From positions 322,422,581 to 322,486,580 of the forward strand of contig NC_058518.1 of the NCBI RefSeq assembly GCF_904849725.1: 64,000 nucleotides of DNA, in the 5' to 3' direction. The DNA comes from Hordeum vulgare subsp. vulgare. Taxonomy: Eukaryota; Streptophyta; Magnoliopsida; Poales; Poaceae. Below, in pieces: positions 1 through 11,526 of the stretch. The notes under the pieces were generated by a model. The model was not told the origin of the DNA, made no database searches, and saw only the letters and a program-made list of their open reading frames with translations. Both the position numbers and the translations under genes were made by a program. Within the stretch, counting starts at the first letter, position 1, and the number at the start of each line of letters is the position of its first letter.

Positions 1-1
1 T

Positions 2-3000
2 CCAACATTTTGCCAGAATTACCAACCTCAGCAAGTCAGCGTCAAGCCAGCAAGCACTCTGCCAAACAACGGTGGGAGCAAGACCAACCTTCCAGCGCAA
101 GTTACCTGTTTTGGGAGTGGACAACCAGGGCACTATTCTAGGCAGTGCACCAATAAGAAACCTGATGCTCCGCGCCCCAATGCGCCAAATCCAGGCCAAG
201 GAGCACCAGGTAGGAACCAGGCTCCCCGCAATCAGCAGTATCACAGCAAGGGGCGGATTAATCATATTTCTGCAGAAGAGGCACAGGAAGACCCGGACTG
301 CATTCTGGGTACGTTCCTCGTCAACTCTACCCCAGCAACAGTATTGTTTGATTGTGGTGCTTTGCATTCCTTTGTTACGCAAAAGTTTGTGGAAAAGTGT
401 GGACTAGAACCTACCTTGCTTCGTGGGCATATGGCAATTCAAACCCCGGGAGCAGTTTTGAGGACCAACCTAGGGTGTAGAAAGGTTGGGATAGTTATCA
501 ATGGGACGAGCTTCTCAGCGAATCTCATTGTGCTTAAGTCGCAAGGCCTAGAAGTAATACTCGGTATGGACTGGTTGGCCAAGCATCAGAGTATATTGGA
601 CTGTGCTAACAGGGCCATTACCATGACAAGTGACCAAGGGGTCAAAGTCAAGTATGTCTCTCAGCCAGTACCCTCTCGAGTGCCAAGAATTAACAGCCTA
701 TCAGAGGAAGGACTCGACCGAGTGCCAATAGTCTGTGAGTACCCGGATGTATTTCCTGACGAGCTACCAGGGATGCCTCGTGATCGAGACATCGAGTTTA
801 TCATCGAACTCATGCCCGGATCAAGGCCTATCTATAAGAAGCCTTACAGGATGGGATCCGAAGAGCGAGCGGAGTTGAAGAAGCAACTGGATGAGCAACT
901 CAGGAAAGGGTTGATTTGTCCAAGTGTGTCACCTTGGGGATCGCCTGTTCTCTTCATGTCCAAGAAGGATGGGACAATTCAACTTTGCGTCGATTACCGT
1001 TCACTCAATGAGGTCACGAATAAGAACAAGTATCCACTCCCCAAGATTGAAGACTTCTTCGACCAGCTTAATGGAGCAAAGGTATTCTCCAAGATCGACC
1101 TCCGATCTGGATATTACCAACTAAAGATTCGACCTGAAGACATTCCGAAGACGGCATTTGTGACCCAGTAAGGTCTGTACGAATGCACTCTCATGTCCTT
1201 CGGATTGACGAATGCCCCAGCTTACTTCATGTACCTCATGAATAAGGTCTTCATGGAATACCTGGACAAGTTTGTCGTCGTATTCATTGACGACATATTA
1301 ATCTTTTCCAAGTCTGAAGAAGAGCATGAGAAACACTTGAGGTTAGTATTGGAAAAGCTTCGAGAGCACCAAATGTATGCCAAGTTCAGCAAGTCCCAGT
1401 TTTGGCTGAACGAAGTTGGATTCCTAGGTCATACCATGACAGCAAGTGGATTGGCAGTTGATCCCTCTAAGATTACCACGGTAACCAAGTGGGAATCGCC
1501 AATCGACGTGAAGGAAGTCAGGAGCTTCCTCAGACTCGCAGGATACTACTGCAAGTTCGTAGAAGGATTCTCCCACATCGCGCGACCTATGACTCAGCTC
1601 TTGAAGAAAGGCAAGAAGTTCGAATGGACGCCGGAGTGTGAGGCAAGCTTCCAAGAGTTGAAGAAGAGGCTAACCACTGCCCCGGTATTGGCCACTCCAG
1701 ATATCAGCAAGGAGTTCGTGATATATTGTGATGCCTCCAGGACCGGGCTAGGTGGTGTTCTAATGCGGGATGGCAGGGTCATGGCATACTTGTCACGGCA
1801 ACTGCGCCCGCATGAGGAAAATTATGCCACCCATGATCTCGAGTTGGCAGCAGTAGTGCATGCCCTGAAGACATGGCGACATTACCTTCTGGGGAAGCGA
1901 TGTGAAATATACACTGACCACAAGAGTCTGAAGTATATTTTCACCCCAAAGGGAATTGAATATGAGGCAATGGAGATGGTTGGAGTTAATCAAAGACTAC
2001 GACCTCAGCATTCAATATCACCCCGGTAAGGCAAATGTAGTGGCCGACGCCTTGAGTCGGAAGACCAGCACCTTAAACATCATGCTTATGGAAAGGCAGC
2101 CCGCCTTATACCAAGAATTGGAGAACTTCGGATTGGAACTGGTGGAACCAGGATTCCTAGATAATCTCGAAGTCAAACCAATGCTGGAAGACGACATCAA
2201 GGAGGCCCAGAAGGGTCACAAGAGCATCAAAGGTATCAAGAAGAAGATTCTAGAAGGCAAGGCCCCAGGATTCTTGGAGGATGATCAAGGAGTGGTGTGG
2301 TTTGAAAAACGTTTATGCGTACCCAACAAGGCCGAGCTCAAGGAACTCATCCTACGGGAAGGTCATGATACACCCTACTCCATTCACCCCGGTGGTACCA
2401 AGATGTATCAAGATCTCCGAGAAAGATTTTGGTGGCATGGCATGAAGAGGGAAATTGCGTCATATGTGGCCAAGTGTGTTGTGTGTTAGCAAGTTAAGGC
2501 TGAGCATCAGCGACCCGCAGGACTGCTACAACCTCTCCAGGTGCCGGAATGGAAGTGGGACAAGGTAGGGATGGATTTCATTACCGGTCTACCAAGGTCT
2601 AGCAAGGGCCATAACTCGATATGGGTTGTTGTCGACCATTTGACCAAAGTGGCCCATTTCATCCCTGTCAACACCACTTATGACGGGAACAAGTTGGCTA
2701 GTCTCTATATCGAGCGCATAGTAAGCCTTCATGGAGTTCCCAAGGAGATTGTATCTGACCGAGGCACGCAGTTCACCTCAAGGTTTTGGAGGAAACTTCA
2801 GGAAGCCCTTGGCACCAAGCTCTCTTTCAGCACTGCCTTCCACCCGTAGACGGGAGGACAGACAGAAAGGGTGAATCAGATACTCGAAGATATGCTCCGC
2901 GCATGCGTCCTAGCGCACGGAGCCAAATGCAAAGATTGTCTGTCATTCATTGAGTTTTCATACAACAACAGCTACCAGTCTAGTCTCCAGATGGCCCGTT

Positions 3001-3658
3001 CGAAGTGCTATACGAACGGAAATGCTGCACCCTGCTCAACTGGTCAGAAACCCGAGACGGGCTGATTTTCGGACCAAAAGTTTTGCACCGGGCAGAAGAG
3101 AAGGTGCAACTAGTTCAAGAAAATCTGAAGGCAGCCAAGTCGCGAGAAAAGAGTTATGCGGACTCTCTCCGCAGGAATGTGGAGTTCATTCCCGGAGATC
3201 TAGTGTACCTCCGTGTTACGCCTCTCAAGGGAACCAAGTGTTTCCACGTTAAGGGGAAACTCGCTCCAAGGTTCATTGGGCCATTCAAGATCACGGCAAG
3301 GCGTGGATAGGTCGCTTATTAGTTAGAGTTACCTCCGGAACTTTTGGGTGTGCACAACGTTTTCCACGTGTCACAGCTTCGGAAGTGTCTCCAGACGCCA
3401 AGTCGTTCCGATCCTTATAAGGACATTGATCACCAGGCCATTGACCTTCAGTCTGATCTCACCTACCGCGAGAGACCAATCCGCATTCTGGATGAAGCAG
3501 AGCGATGCACCAGAAGCCGCACCATCAAGTATTTCAAAGTTCAATGCAGCAAGCACACCGAAGCGAAGCTACATGGAAGCGTGAAGACTATCTCCGATCT
3601 GAGTTTCCAGACCTTTTTAGCACCTAACTTAGGAATCTCGAGGACGAGATTCTTGTAA
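2..3658 (+). pseudogene. Broken gag-pol of chromovirus A
   Basis: The frame is open from base 2 to 1168. The gag zinc knuckle (107-148) keeps C, H and C, but its second Cys codon reads Ser (AGT, 116-118). The protease site at about 347-360 reads Asp-Cys-Gly where Asp-Ser/Thr-Gly is expected. RT follows, with a stop at 1169-1171, and the F-I-D-D catalytic motif is at 1283-1294. RNase H follows to about 1940, where a frameshift occurs. The integrase HHCC region ends at a TAG (2487-2489); the integrase core has another TAG (2847-2849) and a frameshift near 3000. A chromodomain-like end (about 3455-3600) is itself frameshifted near 3562 and has Cys where an aromatic Trp is usual. The product would be a polyprotein for reverse transcription and integration; it cannot be made from this copy without suppression of several lesions. 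Confidence 0.9.
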
Positions 3659-3670
3659 GGGGGATAGGTC
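3655..3670 (+). promoter_or_regulatory. Polypurine tract of element A
   Basis: A purine-rich stretch (GTAAGGGGGATAGG) follows the end of the pol frame and abuts the TGTGACACCG start of the 3' LTR. This is the expected plus-strand priming site. Confidence 0.7.
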
Positions 3671-5303
3671 TGTGACACCGTGTTTTTGCTATCATTATCT
3701 GTATTGTAAAATTCTGAGCTTGTTAAAACTTTTTCAAAACTAATGTTGTGAGTGCCATGATTGACATTGTATGCTTGTATGCTTGATCATGTGAGGATTT
3801 AAAACCCTAAATTCCTTTGGTATTATACGGATTTCCAAAAAAACCTTTGACAACCAAAGTGAAACCACCTTGAGTTGCACTACATGCCCTTGATAGCAAG
3901 AAATGGTACTACTCATATTTGGTAATCTGATTTTTTTCCTATCTTTATATTTCAAAACCACAGAAATAATTATTTTTGTGATTATTTTCCTAATTAAATA
4001 ACATGTCCATTTCTAAGGTCAGAATTGGTATTCCAACATGGAAAAATACTTTTCTGCCTTGGAAAATTTTGATTAAATTTAGGAATGATCAGAAGGACAT
4101 ATATTTTCCATACATAGTATTTTAAACCCCATTTTATATTAAAATTATTGATTAAAACTATGAAAGCTATTTATGTCTCTTTTGGCATTTTGAAATATTT
4201 CCAAAAGAAATATTCTCAATAAATTCTTAGAAAATTCCAGTGGTGTCCCTAAGCCTTGCTTGGTGTCCACATAAAGATTCACCTTGATCAAGGGTGGATA
4301 AGGACCCCAAATAACCCAAAAACCCTGTCTGTCCAGAATCAAGTTAGAGCAACTCTACATAGCAAAGCTTGTCCAATGAGGCTAAAACTTTGCAGGAGTG
4401 CCTAATACCTCAAATGAGGGTTCTCCACCAAAAATGGGATTTGTGGGACTTAGTTTGCCCACACTCCCTTTGGAAGGAATAGATCTGGTCATATTGGAGT
4501 GATTTCAAGTTTACAAAGCTAAACTTGTCCTTTGGAGCTCAAATTTGGTGGAACTCCATGGTTTACCACCAAAACCAAACATGTTAAGTCTCAGCACCAG
4601 TGGTGGGGTGCAAACCCCTGTATCCACTGTCTAAGACCTTCTGACCGATAGGAAAAAGCCACCTTAGCCACAGCTAAACCTAACTCATTTGCTTCAAACT
4701 CTTAGATTAAGTAGCCAGCACTTGTATCTAACCCAGTCAACTGGCCCCTCACTGGTTCAAAGTGGAAAGGCCAGAAACCCCAATTTGGACCACAGTTCAT
4801 GACTGGCAGCACCAGTATTTCTTGCCTCCTTTGACCAGCCGAGGCTCCCACTAAAACCAAATGGCTAGCCACACCCCCAGCAAGTGCCATGACATGCTAG
4901 GCATGTCCAAAGTGCCTCAGAGCGCACCAGCATGCCGTGGCATGCCAAAACTGCTCTCTGGCGCGCTACAGGGAGTCACCGAGGTGGGGGCGACGCCCTC
5001 GTCCAGTTCCAGCCTCCCTCGAGATGTCCAACCTCTTGCTCGACAACCCCTGTGCGTCGGGCAAGCCTCAAGGCCCCTTCTCTCTCGCGCTAGAGCTCGC
5101 GTGACGTGTGCCCGTGTGCTCCAGAACCGGCCAAGCTTGCACGGCCATGAATGCTCGCCTTCTCTCCCTCTCTCTGCTGCAAACGGTTCGGGTGGTCCAA
5201 TACCACGTCTTGAGACCGTGGTTTCAACCCCGACCTCTCTCTGCACCCCCATGCGCGCCACGGTCAGTCACCGGCGCTCCCGAAGCTGCTCACCGTCGCA
5301 GGC

Positions 5304-5313
5304 CTATAAATAG
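5304..5313 (+). promoter_or_regulatory. TATA box in LTR A
   Basis: CTATAAATAG lies in the GC-rich part of the LTR and is followed about 25-35 bp downstream by a C/A-rich stretch suited to transcription initiation. It is the probable retrotransposon promoter (U3/R boundary). Confidence 0.6.
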
Positions 5314-7175
5314 CCCTCACCCTCGCTCCAGCACCCCTCAGATAGCTTCGCCACATCAACTAGCACCTCCCTAGCCATCCAAGCAAACCAGCAGAGCCCC
5401 GGTGCTCGAGATCGACCGAGGCCCCTCCGCCTCGGAGCTACGGTCGATCTCCGGCTACACGACAGCTCCTGCGCCCCTCCACCCACCAAACTGACCCCCT
5501 TGATCCCAGGAAGCTTTCCCCTAACTCGCCTGAGCTTTTCCATGTCTCTAGCCACTCCCTCGACCACCTCCCGAAACTCCTCCGCCACGGCCTCCTCGTC
5601 GCCAGCGAACCCCTGCCTCCCCGTCGTTGTTTCTACCACCAACAGGTAGGCGACGATCAGGCGGACCCATTCTCGTGTTCATTGGAGCATGAGCGCGTGG
5701 GCAACCTCGTCGGCATCCTCCTCCTCCTCTCTGGCTGGAGGTAGGAGACGACCCCGACAGGTGTGCCCCACCTGTCGGTGGCCCAGCCTCCACCCCGCGC
5801 TGGCCTCGGTTACTGACCACAGGGCCCCGCGCATCAGGTTCAAACCTGACAGCACGCGCGCATGGGCAGGCCGTCGGCTCGCCATGGGCCAGGCCAGGAG
5901 CTGGTATGTTTTCTTTTTATTTTAAAACCTGGATTTCTAAGATTTTTATAAAAACATTTAACCAGTGTAAAAATATAATTCTACCACTTTTATTTTTCTA
6001 AAAATGTATAGTATTTAATGATATGCCTAGATGAATTTTTCCAGCAACTATTCTATTTTATAACATTAAAAAGGGCTAAAATGGAATAGTTTTGCTTTTG
6101 CTTGGTTGTTTTCAAAAATATTTCTTCAAGGAAAACTAATGCAAATATTTTTTAACTGATATCTTAGATTTACCAGAAATAGGGAACATTTTGAAAATGA
6201 CTTTGTGGACTGTTTTGTGTGAGCAACTTCTTATTTATTGTTTTATCGACGATAGAAAATCCGTGTGATGAGGGAATCGGAGCGGAAGACCTCGAAGACC
6301 CCGGATACTTAGCTGACCAAGGCAAGCAGCCCTTTGACCATGACTGAGTATATGTTATTTTGCATGTTGAGATAACAAGTATTCCCGTTGCATATGATCA
6401 TAAGTGTCGGTAATCATTTGACATGATTTCACCGAAGGCTCCTCCGGAGCATTTGCATTGAGCTTGACTCTACCCCCTTGAGGGTCATGCTAATACCATG
6501 TTGACAAGTAAAGATAGCATTAGCATTACCATGAGCATGATGTTGTCAAAAAGCAAGAGTTTATGAAAACTCCGTCGGGTGCCACTAATGCCCGAGGGTG
6601 ATGATGAGTTAGGTGGTCACTTTTGGTGGAGTGATGCACCCGGTATTTGTGTGAGTAAGGTTTCGGAAATGGGATTAGATTTATGATGTGTCGACCGTCC
6701 CAACCTTACCAGTACGACCACGTTACCACTTATGGGACGGGGCTATGTTAATTACTCTGGTCGGTGCTAGCAAAGAGCCACATTACTAGTGGCGGGAGTG
6801 ATATGTGGTCACTCTTGTGATGTGGTCGTGCCGGGTAGGACGACTATGTCATTTTTATGAGTTCCAGTCACACCATTAGTCCCCGCATGGTCGGTACTGT
6901 CTAGAGTTGGTGCTCGTAAGACGTACGACATGTGGTCTGGGTACCAATCGAGTGGACCTCTTTGTCTAGTATTGTCAGGGGAAAGGAATCGATCGGGTAC
7001 TTACCTCGGGTATGTGATATACCGCGAGTCGTGCATGACACGGAAGTTTCCCAGATCTCGTGGGTCCAGCGTACCACCTCTGCATAGTGTAAACTATTCG
7101 AATAGCCGTGTCCACGGTCAAGGACAGTTGGGTAATCCTGCTTAAACTACGTCCTGATATTTCCGCATAAACCAA

Positions 7176-7198
7176 GTGTGTGAGTGTGTGTGTGTGTG
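7176..7198 (+). repeat. GT microsatellite in LTR A
   Basis: A run of GT dinucleotides with one interruption. A matching shorter run is at 11307-11322 in the older LTR copy, so the repeat is a family feature that varies in length. Confidence 0.8.
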
Positions 7199-7801
7199 GT
7201 GATAAGAAAAGTGTTTCTATGATAGCAATGTTATCACCAAGTTTGGTGACTTGGCATATAGGGTGAAGCCGGATGGTTCAACCCTTAACAGATATGTTGA
7301 TATCTGTAACCTTTTCTTCAAGAGTAATTCTTTAACTTGATGCATACTCACGATCATTCCACCCAGATGAGTTACACTAAAGATGCATGATATTGTTATC
7401 CTTCACTTTCATTGTTCATATCATGGATTGTTTGCGAGTACATTCAAAGTACTCATTGGCTTGCCACTGGTTATGTCATTGACCAGACATGGAAGGACCG
7501 GAGTTTGGAGATGAGTATGTCTTCGGCGACACCCCTGCGAACTAGGAAGCTTCCGAGTCAGAATGTCTATCGGTGTAGGCTTGATGGCATGGGCACCCGC
7601 TTAGCCCTATGTTTTCCGCTATTAGTGTATTCGTGTGATTTGGCCTTAGGCCCTGTCTTGGGAACTTGACCCTTCGGTCACGTGTTGTAATAATCGGTAC
7701 TTGGATGTAAGACTCTTTATTCAGTATCTGTGTTTGGTGAGCATTGATCTATGGGATCACTGAGCACGGCGATTCTCGACTAGTAAGTCGGGGTCCCCAC
7801 A

Positions 7802-8127
7802 CCAAGGAAGGGCTGCTGGAAGAAACTAAGGGCAAAACTAAGGAGGAGAATCCGGCGTCGGACGAAGGGCAATTTGTGCTCAACAAGGAAGAAGCAGAGG
7901 AAGAGGATTTTCTTCGACCCTACCTCCACCTTTTACCTCCATCCTTGATCGAACTCTTGAGGTTATGTGAAATAACTCGTGTTCGTAATACTTATCTGAC
8001 CCGTGAAGTTGTTTTGCTGGAGAAACATATGACAGAGCTCCAAAGTATAAATCGAAGATTGATGGCCCTCTTGGAATCAAAAGACAGGACAACTCCACCA
8101 CCATCACCTTCTAGGGAAGACAATTAA
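7802..8127 (+). pseudogene. C-terminal ORF remnant of the Athila element
   Basis: The open frame enters from LTR A and continues after the junction at 7802 to a stop at 8127. It encodes an acidic stretch rich in Lys and Glu, then a Leu-rich segment and a short heptad-like region ending in Pro/Ser. I do not recognise a named domain. It matches in position the ORF that lies downstream of pol in Athila elements. Its start is lost at the insertion of element A. Confidence 0.5.
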
Positions 8128-9654
8128 GCACATGTATGGGCACTCCCCTTGGCTCGTGCCAAGCTTGAGGGAGTTGCCCCGGTATCGTAGCACCATCACA
8201 TATTTTGCCTTTACCTTTTTCTTACTTCGATCCTTTTTGATTTTATCTTTTTCTAGTAGAATAAAGTTCTTAGTATGATCTAGGCTTGAGTTTTGCTTTG
8301 TGTCACCCCAATGTAATCGAGTTTGTGAGTCATGTAATAAAGAGTGTTTTAGTTAAGGGCCTTGCCTCATGCCATGATCTAAAGAAAAGAATAATAAAAG
8401 AACAAAATCATGAAAGATCAAGTAATGATCTTATGGGAAGTGATGACTTCACCTATAAAAAGAATGTTGATTGAATCTTGTTGTGGGTGGACAAACTGAG
8501 ACCTTGGTCATTGTTGCAATTAATAGGAAGTAATAAATAAAGAGAGGTTCACATATAAATATATCATCTTGGGCACCATCTATGATTGTGAACACTCATT
8601 AAACTATTACATGCTTAGAAGTAGACGTTGGACAAGGAAGACAACATAATGAATTATGTTTGCTTGGTTCCGAACAATGTTATATGACTAGAGATCCCTT
8701 AGCATGTGACGCTTGCTTCCACCTCATATCAGCCAAAGTTTCCGCACTAAGTAGAGATACTACTTGTGCATCCGTAGACCCCCAACCCAGTTTCTCCATG
8801 GGAGTCCACCATACCTACCTATGGATTGAATAAGATCCCTCAAGTAAGTTGTCATCGGTGCAAGCAATAAAAATTGCTTCCTAAATATGTATGATCTATT
8901 AGTGTGTGGAAAACAAGCTTTGTACGACCCTGTGATGAGGAAGACATAAAAGCGACAGAGTGCATAATAAAGTTCTTTATCACAGGAGGCAATATAAAGT
9001 GATGTTCCTCCACACTAAGAGATCACACATCCAAACCTCAAAAGCGCATGACAACCTCTGCTTCCCTCTACGAAGGGCATATCTTGTACCTTTACTTTTA
9101 TCCTTAAAAGTGTCATGGCGATCGACACCAATTCCTTATTTCGCCTTTATCTTGGCTAACGTCATGTTCTAGGGAATGATCTATATTCATATGTCAACTT
9201 GGAAGTAAGTACTCATGAATTATTATTGTTGACATTACCCTTGAGGTAAGTAGTTGGGAGGCGAAACTATAAGCCCCTATCTTTCTCTGTGTCCAACTGA
9301 AACTTTGATCTCATGAGTACTACGTGAGTTTTAGCAATTGTAGAAGACAAAACGATGATTGAGTATGTGGATTTGCTTTACAAGCTCTTATTTGACTCTT
9401 TTCGATGTTATGTTAAATTGCAATTGCTTCAATGATTAAAGGCTCTTGGTTATTAATTCTCAATAAGGTTCTTGATCCATACTTTACTTTGTGAAGGAAT
9501 TGTCACTTTAGCATAAGAGATTATATGACGATATTGATGTTCTAATTATGATCATGATGCCTGCATGTCCGTATTTTGTTTTATCGACACCTTTATCTCT
9601 AAACATGTGGGCATAGTTATTGATCTCGGCTTTCGCTTGAGGACAAGCGAGGTC

Positions 9655-9668
9655 TAAGCTTGGGGGAG
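9655..9668 (+). promoter_or_regulatory. Polypurine tract of the Athila element
   Basis: AAGCTTGGGGGAG immediately precedes the LTR start. This motif is characteristic of Triticeae Athila-like elements. Confidence 0.75.
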
Positions 9669-11191
9669 TCATACGTCCATTCTGCATCATGCTTTTATGT
9701 TAATATTTATCACTTTATGGGCTGTTATTACACTTTACGGTACATTACTTATGCATTTTCTCTCTTATTTTATAAGGTTTACCTGAAGAGGGAGAATGTC
9801 GGTAGCTGGAATTCTGGTCTGAAAAAGGAGCAAGTTTGAGATACCTATTCTGCGCAACTCCAAAAGCCATGAAAATCAACGAGGAATTATTTTGGCTTTT
9901 ATAAAAAATACTGGGCGGAAGAAGTATCAGAGGGGAGCCACCAGGAGGCCACAAGCCTGCCAGGCCTGGCCTACCCCCCTCGCCGGGCCTGGGTGGCTTG
10001 TGGGCCCCCTTTTGCCCCTCCGGCTCCCATATTTTTCTATTAGGAGGGTTTCGTCCCAAAAAAATGAGGACGAGGCTTTCGGGAAGAGACGCCGCCTCCA
10101 CGAGGCGGAACTTGAGCAGAACCAATCTAGAGCTCCGGCAGGGCCGTCTTGCCGGGGAAACTTCCCTCCCGGAGGGGGAAATCCTTGCCAACGTCGTCAC
10201 CAACACTCCTCTCATCGAAGGGGACTATCTCCATCAACATCTTCATCAACACCATCTCATCTCCAAACCCTAGTTCATCTCTTGTAACCAATCTGCGTCT
10301 CGCGACTCCGATTGGTACTTGTAAGGTTGCTAGTAGTGTTAATTACTCTTTGTAGTTGATGCTAGTTGGATTACTCGGTGGAAGATCATATGTTCAAATC
10401 CTTAATGCTATTCAATACCTCTCTCGTCATGAACATAATTATGCTTTGTGAGTAGTCACTTTTGTTCCTGGGGACATGGGATAAATCTTGCTATAAGTAG
10501 TCATGTGAATTTCGTATTCGTTCGATATTTTGATGTGTTGTATGTTGTCTTTCCTCTACTGGTGTTATGTGAACGTAGACTACATAACACTTCACCATTA
10601 TTTGGGCCTAGAGGAGGGAATTGGGAAGTTATAAGTAGATGATGGGTTGCTAGAGTGACAGAAGCTTAAACCCTAGTTTATGCGTTGCTTCGTAAGGGGC
10701 TGATTTGGATCCACTAGTTTAATGCTATGGTTAGACTTAGTCTTAATTATTCTTTCGTAGTTGCGGATGCTTGTGAGAGGGGTCAATCATAAGTGGGATG
10801 TTTGTCCAAGTAAGGTCAGCACCCAAGCACCGGTCCACCCACATATCAAACTATCAAAGTAGCAAACGTGAACCATATGAACATGATGAAAACTAGCTTG
10901 ACAGAAATCCCCATGTGTCCTCGGGAGCGCATTACCTCATGTAAGAGTTCATCTAGGATTGTCCCTTGCTACAAAAGGGGTCGGGCCATCTTTTTGCACC
11001 TTTGTTACTATTGTTACTTGCTACTCGCTACGAATTATCTTATCACACAACTATCTGTTACCGATAATTCCAGTGCTTGCAGAGAATACCTTGCTGAAAA
11101 CCACTTGTTAGTTCCTTCTGCTCCTCGTTGGGTTCGACACTCCTACTTATCGAAAGGACTATGATAGATCCCCTACACTTGTGGGTCATCA
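9669..11191 (+). repeat. Athila 3' LTR (about 1.5 kb)
   Basis: The LTR begins TCATACGTCCATTC (TG decayed to TC) and ends ACTTGTGGGTCATCA. Start and end match the TGATACGTC...TCA pattern of Triticeae Athila LTRs. The ORFs at 9745-10355 on both strands lie in its GC-richer leader and are not genes. Confidence 0.8.
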
Positions 11192-11526
11192 GGGTACAGC
11201 GTGCAACCTCTACATAGTGTAAAACTATTAGAATAGTCGTGTGCATAGTCAAGGACAGTTCGGTGGTGTTGTTTAGACTACGTCCAGATGTTTTCGCATT
11301 AACCAAGTGTGTGTGTGTGTGACAAAGATGGTTGTGTGTGAGAGATGATACATGAGCTAAGTCAAATGACTTGACATGACTAATGAACGAGGGACGTTCA
11401 GCCCCTGCTTATGATGATATCTATAACTTGTTCATGTAGATATCCGCAACACGTTGATGCATGCTTTTACAAGATCGATCATGCAACTGCACTCAAAATT
11501 AGCTTTCTGCAAATTAGCTACTTAGT
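11192..11526 (+). repeat. Fragment of an older chromovirus LTR (left piece)
   Basis: Aligns by eye with 7069-7400 of the LTR of element A, including the CTACATAGTGTAAA, CAAGGACAGTT and GT-repeat landmarks. It is interrupted on the left by the Athila LTR and on the right by element B. The same LTR resumes at 37317 after element B. Confidence 0.75.
11522..11526. repeat. Target-site duplication of element B (left copy)
   Basis: TTAGT directly before the LTR, identical to 37317-37321 directly after the other LTR. Confidence 0.9.

Larger units (their letters stand above)
1..7801 (+). mobile_element. Element A: Ty3/gypsy chromovirus (Tekay-like), 3' part
   Basis: This is the 3' portion of a plus-strand LTR retrotransposon; its 5' LTR and most of gag lie left of the window. 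Domain order is gag zinc knuckle, protease, reverse transcriptase, RNase H, integrase, chromodomain, polypurine tract, 3' LTR. Integrase downstream of RT/RNase H defines Ty3/gypsy, and the C-terminal chromodomain plus the long LTR fits the Tekay/Del chromoviruses. Its LTR ends at 7801 and the next base belongs to an Athila-type internal region, so A appears inserted into that Athila element. The coding part has several stops and frameshifts, so this copy is non-autonomous. Confidence 0.9.
3671..7801 (+). repeat. 3' LTR of element A (about 4.1 kb)
   Basis: The LTR starts TGTGACACC right after the polypurine tract and ends GGGGTCCCCACA at 7801, giving TG..CA ends. The left part (3671-4860) is AT-rich, 4860-5900 is GC-rich and holds the TATA box, and 5900-7801 is AT-rich again with a GT microsatellite. 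Positions 7069-7300 and 7425-7801 align by eye with the split LTR fragments at 11192-11430 and 37353-37718, which shows a second, older copy of this LTR family. No host gene is visible in the LTR; the GC-rich ORFs around 4861-5925 are chance frames. Confidence 0.85.
7802..11191 (+). mobile_element. Athila-type retrotransposon, 3' part
   Basis: This is the 3' end of a second plus-strand Ty3/gypsy element of the Athila lineage: a short ORF remnant (7802-8127), about 1.5 kb of AT-rich non-coding spacer, a polypurine tract (AAGCTTGGGGGAG, 9655-9668) and one LTR (9669-11191). Its upstream half is missing because element A sits at 7801/7802. The long spacer between coding region and 3' LTR is typical of Athila elements. 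The sequence right after 11191 is an unrelated chromovirus LTR, which was the insertion target. Confidence 0.8.

Noticed and set aside
4861..5925. Several frames of 80-150 codons on both strands
   Set aside because: They overlap each other in the GC-rich leader of an LTR and have no domain.
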